This document shows positions 43,726 to 55,700 of a stretch of DNA of 64,000 bases, piece after piece. The notes below the pieces were generated by a model. That model worked only from the letters and a program-made list of their open reading frames with translations. It did not search any database and was not told where the DNA came from. The position numbers and the translations under genes are program-made. The first letter of the stretch is position 1. Every line of letters begins with the position of its first letter. Source of the DNA: Colias croceus (lineage: Eukaryota; Arthropoda; Insecta; Lepidoptera; Pieridae); the NCBI RefSeq assembly GCF_905220415.1, contig NC_059547.1, positions 2,554,501 through 2,618,500 on the forward strand. The letters are read 5' to 3'.

Positions 43726-46700
43726 TTATTTCCGTATGCTAAAATTTAGCCAATGGCCTCCTTCCATCCACATATTAACAGATTCTGAAGAAATTTTAGC
43801 GGGAACAGGAGTCCTCCCTGATGGGGTTAATTCCAAATGCAGCAGAATTTGATAGACCAACATTTTCAGCTCGCACAGAGCAAATCTTGAACCTGCGTCA
43901 TACAAAAAAAGATTGACACTTAAAAAAAATTATAATATTGGTATTTGGTTTATAAATGTGGAAATTAACAAAGGGATAAGAGAGTAGATACCATAGTCAT
44001 AGTAGCAAGATAATAAGATATGTATTTATAGTTTAACTAGCTTCCGCCCACGACTTTGTACGTGCATCCCGGTTTTTCCCCGTTCCCGCAAGAATTTCGG
44101 GAAATCCTTTCTTAGGGGACGCCTACGTTATGACATCTACCTGCATGCCAAATTTTAGCCCGATACGTCCAGTGGTTTGGGCTGTGCGTTGATAGATCAC
44201 TATATCAGTCACCTTTGAGTTTTATATATATAGATGTATGTTTGTAGATAATATTCTAGAAACTTGATATAACTACTACAATAAATTTATAAACATATGT
44301 TACTATAAACATTAGTAAGGACGTTAAAAGACTTTACAACAATTCAAGATGAAAAGGAAAAATTTGGAAAAATTAAACTTCACCCACATAGTGAAAGAAA
44401 ATTGTACAAAGAATGAAATTGATCACCAATCAAAAAGCCTCTATCACTTTCTAGCAAACTATCTCCAAACAAACAAACACACTTTTCATTTATAGTATTA
44501 CTAGTTATACCACTCGTTTTCACCCGCTTGCAAATTAAAGTATTTCAATAATGTTATTCTGATGGCCTATATTATACTATATATATAAATCTCGTGTCAC
44601 AATGTTTGTCTTCAATGGACTCCTAAACCACTTAACCGATTATAATAAAATTCGCACACCATTTGCAGAATGATCCAACTTGAGAGATAGGATAGTTTAA
44701 ATCTCAAATCGTTTTAGAGAAAGCGGGCGAAGCCGCGGGCGGTAAGCTAGTATTACTATAAATTTTCAACTATTTCCATCCAGCAGTTTTTTTTTGAAAG
44801 GATAACAAACATACATACATCCAACCTCATAAACATAGTAGGTATATAGGATTACGTAAGAACACATACCTATACAGTTGCTAGGGCCAATACCAAAAGG
44901 CATATAGGTCATAGGTTTGATCAGGTCCTTATTATCGTCGGAAAATCGCTCTGGGTCAAACTTTTCTGGCTCAGGGTAATATTGAGCATTACGGTGTATT
45001 GCCCATGCTGGGATGGCGATCACTTCTCCTTTACGAATCTAAGACAACGTCATAGATAAAACAATATAATATGTGTTACTGTATACAAAAGAGCGTGTGT
45101 GCCGAGCACACGTGGCAGAAGTGAAACTTCTTTAGCAAGATTCAAAGATATCAAAAATCGTCGCCTTACTCCATGACGTGACGTCATTGCCATGACGCGA
45201 CCTTGAAATTTTACTCTCAACGCGCCTAAAGAAGTTACACTTCAAAAATAATTAAAATGATTTTTGGAAATAAGTAGAAATTGAAGGCGATAATTAAATT
45301 ATTTGACAAAAGGAGATTCTTTAAAACTATTTATTACATGTTTTCAAATTCTACAATAGGTTTATCATAGATTAATTTCTTACTCTTACTCTTTCTTACT
45401 CTTTCTTAATGGCTTAATGTACAATATTGCAATAATGTGAACTTACAATATAATCCTTAGTAGCTTCCTTGTTAGCCTTTCCCAAATTATAGTCCTTTGT
45501 GCAAATTCTGTCCAACGACGCGACGGGTGGCCACAACCTCACAACCTCTACAATTAATCAAATAGATGAATGGAAATTTACCATTTTTTTTTCCACAAAC
45601 ACATAGTAATTGTATAGCATCTAGATTACATTAGCCCTTTATAAAGAAAAAGAAAATGCACTCCCACCGCCATCCTCCCCACTCCCGTCCTCCCAACTCC
45701 CATTCTCCCACTTACCATACTCCCCAATATAGTCCTCCCAACTCCCATCCTAACCACTCCCATCCTTCGATCCTCCAACTCCCGTTATCCCCACTGCCAT
45801 CCTCCCAACTCCCATCCTCCCAACCTCCCACCTCCCATCCTCCTACCTTCCAGACTCCCCACTCCCATCCTCCCTACTCCCATGCCCGCCAATTTTTTTT
45901 TCCATAAGCTATACCAAAAAAAGGACCATATCTAACCTGAAACAACCATATCCATATACGTCATCTTCTGAATAGCATTATAATCCAATTTTCCTCCAGT
46001 CTTCGAATCGGTTTCTCTAATTTCCTTAGCCAATTTGTCTTGGACATCAGGATTCAGAGCTAGTTCATATAACGCGAAGGACATAGCCACAGAAATTGTT
46101 TCGAAACCAGCTATGAAGAATAAAACTGCTTGGGCGATTAGATCGTTGTCTGTCCAAGCTAGAAGATAATAATTACTTTCATACATAAATAGTATACTCC
46201 TTATAAGACATATACAGTATACACATCATAATAATATTATGTCACTGTAGTTAGGTGGTATAAATAAAAAGATGATAGAAGGAATAAAATGATAAAGTTA
46301 TCTTTGTATTCTTATTGTTGAAGGAAGAAAGAAAAGTACCCGGCTTCAAAATGGTACTATTTGATGCCAATCTTCTGTGTACCAGTGCGAGTCAATTTTA
46401 TGTGCACATTTATTAATAAAGGGTTCCATCTAAGATTATTATTATTAGTTAGTATAAAATAATAAAAATGATTTCATCAAATACCTCTCTTATTGTTATT
46501 TTGGCCTACAGTAGATTCTTCTACTGTCGCAAAACCTGCTTTGATATTCTCCTTCGTATTGGTATCGTGAATCAATCTTCCTAAAACGAAAAACAAAAAA
46601 AATTCATTCTAAAAAATAGCGTGTGTGCCGAGCACACGTGTCAGAAGTGAAACTTCTTTAGCAAGATTCAAAGATACCAAAATCGTCTAGCTCCAGACAT

Positions 46701-49700
46701 GATGGTATTGCCATGACGAGACCTTGAAATTTTACTCTGAACGCGCATAAATAAATCTCTCTTCAATAAATTATATAAAAAAATATTTACAGTAAATACG
46801 TGTTTTGCATATAAAATGCGTATTAACATTTTTCAATGTATTTATAATTTAAATATTGAACATCTATTTAAATAAATCATGTTTAATTTAACAATCGTTA
46901 AATACCTAGTTTGATATTCATTATCCTATTATTGTTATTGATACTAATTAATAATAATTATATCAATTTAAATTATTACTCATTAATTGCATGAAACAGT
47001 AGAAAAACCCGAAAAATCACCAATATCACAATTATCACGATGCAGATGATAATGGTAAATTGTAAAACCGATAACGGTTTCTTGGGTTTTTCTACCGTTT
47101 CGTGCAAAACGCGTGTCAGTGACTAGAACTAAATATGGCTTAGACAAAAATATATATTTTTTTAATTCTATATCCGTATGTATATTTGCCACTGAAAAAA
47201 AACAATGTCATTGACTTTAAAAAATATATATTATACTTACTTAAAATACCTGCCTAAATAGCGATTTTTGGTAGTTGTAAGCCAATAACATAAATATTAT
47301 GTACATTTCTGTGTTATTATCAATTTGTTTGTATAAAGTAGTAACATGTTTTACGTGATTAGTCAATTAAATTTAGATTTTCCGGAACTCAAAACTATTA
47401 CTTTGAATTATTTAGAAGCAGGACACGGTAAGGGGGCAACGGATGGTGTTGGAGCTGTTTTAAAGAGGACCGCAGATCAAATGGTGCGGTTGGGTAGAGA
47501 CATAGGTATAAGGTAGCCTAGAAGAATTTTGACAAGTGTAGAGAGCAAAGTAAAAAATGTAAAATTGATATAATTATGTATCAGAACGTGACGTAGTTGA
47601 AAAACAAATTCCATCCGTGGTTCAGCCATTTCATGGAACGATGTCAGTACATCAAGTCTTATGGTGCAAGATAATTTATTTTTATAACCCATCATTTTTT
47701 AAAGTGATAAATATAAATCATAATAAAGAGAAAATAAACTATACATAGTTAATATGTAAAAGTAATTGCAAATAACATGTAAAATATTAAAATGAAAGTA
47801 AATAAAACAGAAAAACCCAGCATCTAAGATTTCATTTAAATTATTAAAATTTAACAACTCTAGTGGAAAATCAACAAAAGAAGTAAATACTTATTACATT
47901 AGGTACACGTTAATAGCAACATATTATTATCATTGAAAATCGTGGGGCATTCCCACGATTTTCACTAATAATAATCTTTTTTTAATTTTGAATATTTAAA
48001 TAACAGCGTTTGATAAGCAGACATTATTATGATATTGTAAAACTGTGTTATTACTATTAGTAGAGGATCCGTACTAAAATCGTCCTTCACCGAACTGATT
48101 ACCAGATAACAATCATGTTAGAGAACAAGATAAGTTCCAATATGACTAGATTAGGCAACCCTTTTGGAAATTGTCATTATTATTTTTAACTAGCTGTCCC
48201 GGCGAACTTTGTACCGCCCTGTCATTGAATGTTGTGTTACCTTTTAGCTGAACTAATCTAGGCTTTGATGAACGTAATAGAATGATATAAGTATTTTATT
48301 TTATTACTTCAAACACGTCCCAGAGAAAAATGATTGAATTTTAATAAATTGTGCTGCATGGATTAACTCTTTTCATTCTTTAACTGTTATTCACCACACC
48401 ATCGTTTCGTTTCACTTTAGTTCTGATAATAATTCTACCATTATTATTCGGCGATCGACGCTGATACAGTGGGTAACCATCCTTGCCTGTGATGGTTTCT
48501 GCCATCAATTTTGTCATTGATCTCTTTATTTTGTTGAGAAAGTTTTAAACTGCTCACTGCACAGGGGGCGGCCTCGAGCACAGAACTATACCTCGAGCTT
48601 GGTCACCCGCTCCTCTATACAACTTTGTATAAGACTTTGTACCAAATTCTTATACAAGTGATGGCAGCCTAGACATCTCCGATCTAAAAGATGATTATTC
48701 CGTGCAAAGCAGTTTTATTTCCTGAGCCAGTCAAGGAGTATCAGAATGAGCAGTGTCTACATCCACAAATACTCGTCTGGAATGCGTGTATCTGCAGTTA
48801 TTTTAGCTGTCGTTTTTCCTTTGCATAGCTTACATGTTTATGTTTATGGATTAAGACGCGCGTCTGGGCTTAAGCTATTAGGTACATTGCTTGTGATATA
48901 TATATATATATCACATTACATTTAATGCACTTAGCGCCATCTGGCGTTGCAAAGAATTTATCACAATTAGTACAGTCTTGTAATTAGCCATTTCAAACTT
49001 GATAGTAAATCAATAATGTTTCAATGAATTATCACTAGATGGCACTACGATAATTTTTTCAAACTTACGAAACGTGTGCTTCTATATTTATACATATAAT
49101 ATACTAATATTTTTGCACTTGATATATAGATTACTATTACTATTATGAATAATTACAGAAGTTAACTGTTAGTTCTAGGATTATTTTCAAACCGTAATGA
49201 GTCACTTTAGTGGGTCCTTTTAAAACACTGAATCCTGTTCAAGCACTGTGGATACTTACACTATATTATGTAGTAGAAACACGGTAAATCTACTTAGCTT
49301 ATCATTTGTAACACAGATCTATCGTGGTTAACTATTTTGTATGGAATTTAAATTGATTCAAACAAACTTTCACACCAAACGTCAGAACAGAAAATTTACA
49401 ATAAAAGTAAACAAGAGCAGTTTCGTGACTAGATGAAAATAATAATATTACTTAGATAGGTATATCTTCCTTATCTTTATTTTAAATTTATAAAATTTTA
49501 TACAATAAATTTAGTCATAACATTATACCTATTCTTATATTGTAAAAAAATTTGGATCAAAGCTTGACATAAAGCTTTATTATAAACATTACCTTTCTTT
49601 GCTTCCATTAATAGATGTATCATGTCTGGTCGTATTATATTATTTTCTTCTCTATTGTTCATTGTATCTAACACAAGTCGAGTGAAGAATTTCGTAACAG

Positions 49701-52700
49701 CTTTTGAAAATAGTGTCATTTTTAACCACTGAAAGAAAGAAATAATTTAATACAAATAATATGCTCGTCTATAATATAAGCGATATTATAGACGAGCCTA
49801 GGATATAAACTAAATGGTGGCGGACGAATTCTACCAATACCCGTGGCCACATAAGCCACGGGCCTTTCCTTTCGATTTCCCGACTTAAAAAAAAGGATAA
49901 AAAGTAAATGAAATATAGCATTCACATATAAAATGGCACTATTGGCATCTTTTTTTAATAAGTAAATCTAAAGAATTCCCCCAACAACGTCACATTTTCA
50001 TTATTTCTCAAACTATCTATTTTTAAAATTAGTATAAATAAACAGAGCCAGTTCTAGAACCGTGACATTGGTGAATAGATACAATTTAACAAAATAAATT
50101 AACTAATGCAATTCATAAATTGAATAAATAGTTCAACTGTTATTCTATGACGTCTCAATTTCAATTGCCTGAACATTGGCACAACTACTTGTGACAATTG
50201 TTCAATTATTCTTTGATGGTCAGACATTGGTCAATTGTTTAAATTAGTAAGTAGTAGTACTGATTTTTGCATTTATTTATTAAACATTTATTTTTATATT
50301 GTTTTAATTAAATAATCTTGATTCTTCATCATACGCCAGTCATACAAACTTAAAATACTTATACCGAACTTTAAAAATAGATTTACCAGCGTATTATGCC
50401 TCCAAGATTCAATTTCATTAAATAATATTTTCGTACAAGTAGCTATATTAAAAAAAGTGTCTCATCAACTATCTAATAGGAAATAAAACCGTTTCCCACG
50501 CTCCCAGGTTTAATGCTCTAAGCTTCCAGAAATAGAAACAATAACGTCTTTACATAAACATATTTAGGACAATTAAGAACAAGCTCACAATTCCAGGAAT
50601 AAATAAACAAACTTACAAGCTAATAAGCTTCCTTCCGACCTAACAAGCTAATAAACTAGCTTACTACTTTATAAACTATGCTTACTCTTTAGTAAACTTG
50701 CTTACTACTTTATAAACTAGCTAACTACCTTATAAACTTGCTTACTATTTGGTAAAATTGCTTACTACTTTATAACTAGCTTACTACCTTATAAACTAAG
50801 TCTACCTTAACAAGCTTAGGGCAAGCGCTGTAAGCAAGAAACATGAGCATTTGCCGAAGTTTGAAGGAAGAAGCAGTTCGTCCCATTTCATAGAATTTAT
50901 TGTCAACATCAGTATGAGAGTCTACTTTTAGACCAAACGCGCAAGACGCGATGACGTCGTTCGCGTAACGTGTGGTCAAGTCTTTGTAGTCCACTTCTAT
51001 TGGCTTTCCTAAGACAAAAAGACATTTGTGATTACAATGATTATAATATATGTATGTAATAATGTGGGGGGTGTCAATGATCAAACAATCTCATAGTGCC
51101 AAAGATTAATGACAGCGCCGATGTGACTTGTGAAGTTGTACTATAAGCAGTTAGTGTGGTAGTAAGCACAGATTTGTAGTTGCTACAAAGACCTTGTCTT
51201 AAAGACAAGGTCTTTGTAGCAACTACACTACATAAGGCATAACCAGAATCAAAAGCATAGGAAGAAACCATAAAGCTCTTTTCGGGTTGATATTGTCTTT
51301 AAGTAGAATTTTCGTCGAGATAAGAGAGTTTTGTAATTATTTTTTTTGACGTGACAACGTCTTATAATTCGATAGAGCCGGCTGCACGCACGAAAAAACA
51401 TGACTCATGCGGCGTTACCTCGCTCTGAGGCGTTCCATGTGCAAGCGAGAGCGCGGAACGAGCGACAAAGAAGCACAATCGGACGTTGTCACGTTCAACT
51501 ATCGTCAGTAAACCGACTTTACTTTAGTGCTGATTTACACAGGGTCAGTAGACAAGTCAGTCGCGGCGCCGATAACTGTTTACTTAGACTTCAAGCCTCT
51601 GTACTGACTTCAAATCTGTTTACACAGGGTTTTTTTTTCGGGTCAGCACTGATTTGCCTCGAATTTGTAGTCAGTTACTGACCCTGTGTAAATCAGCACT
51701 TACAGACAACCAATTTTTTTGTTCAGCAATCATGACATTAGTTAATCATACGCGTTGTATTTTGAGTACACAAAAGAACGTTATCAGCTAAATGAAGAGG
51801 ATATAGATAAAAGTATGTGATTACGCTTTAAAAATAAATTAAATTAAAAATAGATCTGGTTGGAACAACACTTAGTTGATTAATTTAAAGGTTGAAACAG
51901 AAATATATATAGATTTATTTATACAGTGAAGTAGATTATCCAAATGTCGATCAAGTGAATGACTTGACTTAATTGATAAATAGTGTCCTCTGGATCGAAT
52001 TTCGGAGAACCTTCCAGTCGTAATACATTACCAGAATGAACAGAAATTATTTGTTAACTTAGCTTATAACGTTTATTGATTTGAAGCTATATTATTCCGT
52101 GCTAATAATAATGGTCAATGTTAAATTTACTACATAGTTTATGTTATTCAGTCAATGAAAGCAAAAGGTATAACATAAATAGTAAGTAAACATAAGAATA
52201 AATAAATAAATAATCTTAGACCACACTTTAGCTTTCCATCAGGCGAGATTGTGGTCATGCGCTTCCCTATCTAGAATTAAAAAAAAAACTAAATTAAATC
52301 TCTATTCTGTATTCCTAATACCGTACTGTATAAGAAAGAACTCCTAATAACCTTCCTAATATTATTATCAATCCGGTTCATTTCGAATCTACACAAGATC
52401 TCTTAATATATAGTTTTTGAGTGATGTTTCACTTCGAATGAATCTTTACACGGTCTCGTGTAGTTTCTTTGTTCTAAATTAATACCTACTCAAGTAAAAC
52501 CAAATAGATGTATCATATTTTAAAATCAAAATAGGTAAACATTAAATTCGCTTTTCACCTGCTCCAGGGGTCAAGTCCTAAAGGCAGTTATTATATCGTT
52601 ACCTGGCACAAAGCTACTAATGAGAGTCTCGCTCACTTTTACAACTTTATATTTTGCAAACTTTTATAGCAAACATATTTTTGTAAAACTTCTGGTATTT

Positions 52701-55700
52701 TGTAACATTCTGTGTTTTATGTCGAGTGCTGGAATGGCTGAAGTTGGCATTTAATGTTTTTATGAATGCAGGTTATTTTTAATTTAACCACCTTCATTTT
52801 AATACCTCCGACCGCCTCCTTGGTACAGTGGTTGACGCGTGAGCGTAGAACCGATGGGTCCTGGGTTCGATTCCCGGTGGAGACGAAGAAAAAAAATTGT
52901 ATCGGTCTGGTAGGACACAGAAGGCTGATCACTTACTTGTCCCTAAAGAAAATCGATCAGTGAAACAGATGTATACATAATGCATAATGCATCTCCCCCT
53001 TACCCCACTACGGGGACACGGGACTTCACTCATTTTAATACCTACCTATTAGAAAAAGTAATAATTTAATTTATACCGGTAATGCAAGTGCATACCGGTA
53101 ATGGAACATACCAATGTTACCTTCCATCCATCCATTACCGGTTCTTAGATATTTTAGAGGGACCTTTAACGTATCCTAATGATACTTATAAAGTTGGTTT
53201 TGTACAATTCAAATTTATTAAACTTAGCATCGCGATATATGCACTGTACAGTAGAACACACGCGCAGGAGAGATTCCTGACTTCTGCTTTAGTTAGAAAC
53301 TAGCTTACCGCCCGCGGCTACGCCCGCTATGTCTAAAACCTAATAAATTATATACTAAAACCTGTTGAATCACTCTATCTATTAAAAAAAACCGCATCAA
53401 AATCCGTTGCGTAGTTTTAAAGATTGTATGCTTAACAAAGGGACATAGGGACAGAGAAAGCGACTTTGTTTTATACTACCTATGTAGTGATGACGAAATA
53501 GAAATTGGCAATATTCTCCCAAATATTTTTTAAACATACAAACATTCACAAACTGACCTCCAGCAGCTTCAATCCTCTTCTTCAAAGCGCGTATCATCTG
53601 GTTCCCGACTTCCTCCATGAAGGGAACCATCACTTTTATCTTCGAGCTGGTGAACGCTGGGCTCAATGTAGACCGCATGTCTTTCCATTCCTCTCCTGAT
53701 AAAAGTTAAACTCATTAGAAAAAGTAAATAATTTTATTGAAAATAATAAAATTGAACAAATTTTAACCAATTCCTAGATCGTTCAAATGGTAAAAACTGG
53801 ATAACATTAAAACGGTAACACAAACAGAAAAATGCAGTCGAATTGAGGAACTACGCCTTTATTTGAAGTCGGTTGTTAAGAAACAAATAATAATTCTAGA
53901 AGATGATTATTAAAACAGATTTCTGCCTCTTCTTAGCGCATGAAATATACTGAGTTATTAAACGGAGTGAATGAAGAAAATTCAAAGTACAGGAAACAAA
54001 TTATTCCTTTCCTGGTTATGAAAATCCATCTTATCTAAGAAGGGCGGGAATCACGATATTCTTTGCAAATAGGTATCAACTACTCTAATAATCTTACTAA
54101 AATAAAAAAAGTGTAAATAGGTATAAAATGACGCTACGCTATCCTATACTAATATTATAAATGCGAAAGTTTGTGAGGATATGTGTGTGTGTGTTTGCGT
54201 TACTCTTTCACGGAAATTCTTCTGAATCGATTACAATGAAATTTAGCACACATATAGAGGGTAACTTAGATTAACACATAGGTAGTATAAGTTTTATCTC
54301 GGAAATCCCACGGGAACGAGAACTATGCGGGTTTTCCAGTTTCCTTTGAAAACGCGGGCGAAGCCGCGGGCTTAAATCTAGTCATAGATATAAAGAATAT
54401 AAAAGTTTAGAAAATATATTATACCGTATTGAATAAATATTTCATAATGGTTGTCGATGTTTCCAAGTACGAAAGTGGATACCGCGGGAAACGTTTATGA
54501 TATTCGTGGAAATCGCAACGCCTAATTAGAATTGAAACAGAATTTATATTTTCTTAATGATAAAAAATGTCTTTTATATTTTTATTCAAGAGCTCACAAA
54601 GAAACTGTGCATGTAATGTTTCCGAGAAATAGATCTTTGTTAACTCAAATAAATATTTGCAATGCTATATTTATTCTAATCGTAAACAGAATGTAATATA
54701 GGTAACTACTTTTATATGGCAAAATAATCGTGTGTGCCGAGCACTCACGTCAGAAGTGAAACTTCTTTGGCAAGATTCAAATATACCAAAATCGTCGCCT
54801 TACTCCATGACGTGATGGTATTGCGATGACGCGACCTGTTTGAATTTTACTCTTAATGCGCCTCAAGAACTTTCACTTCAAAAAATGTAATATAATGTAA
54901 AGAAATATAAACTTACCTTTCAAAGTAAATAGATTTCTAGCAAACAAAGGTTCCACCTTCTCATCAGTGAACCCTCGATGGTCGAGGAAATACTCAAAAT
55001 CCTTTATTGTTATCTTCTTTATTAATTCCAGATCTTTTATTTCAACGACCGGGTTTAAAAATTCATATCTACCTACAAATCTGTAAAAAAAGTTTAAAAA
55101 TATAAGTCAATATAATTAATTTCACTGCTCCATTATAAATATCGTACTTTTAAATTTTTGAAAATTATCCAATTTTCTTCCTAACAAGCTTAACAAATTC
55201 GAATTTCACCAGTTTTTAATTATATTATACGCAATTCATGTATATCCGGGATAAAACCTATCTTTCTTTCTATTGTACATATTGTACATAGGCGTTAGAT
55301 AACTGATTAACATAGATTTACATATTTAAATGTAAATTATAAATAAATACACGGCATACATTATAATTAGATACCATGACACTTCGGAAACATTATATGC
55401 AATAATATTATGGAACCCACTATTGTATGTTCAAGGACAATAACTAGATACCTATTACATAACTGTGTCTGTCTGTCTGTCTTTTATTCACGCCTAAACC
55501 ACTGAACCGATATTAATGAAATTTGGTACAGAAGTAGGTTAAGGCCTGATAAACTAGATTTTACTTTGACGCTCTACGCAAGCTTTACACAATCTTCCTA
55601 CTAACTAGATTTTGATTAAAAAGTCCTTTTTTTAATTTCAGTCTTTTGTTGATACTTTATGATTCCAATAAGTACTATTTGTATGTATAAAAATATCTGG

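Noticed and set aside
45656..45907. 83-residue His/Pro/Ser-rich open frame
   Set aside because: It is a translation of a pyrimidine-rich minisatellite inside intron 7 of gene 4, with no flanking gene signals.
47935..47963. Rho-independent type hairpin (GAAAATCGTGGG arms)
   Set aside because: A 12-bp-arm palindrome in a eukaryotic intron with no gene ending there; no regulatory role can be supported.
50590..50802. CRISPR-like regular repeat
   Set aside because: Units are imperfect, contiguous and without spacers, in a eukaryotic intron: a minisatellite.
52808..52890. Possible tRNA gene on the plus strand
   Set aside because: B box is clear but there is no cloverleaf; target duplications show it is the head of a SINE.
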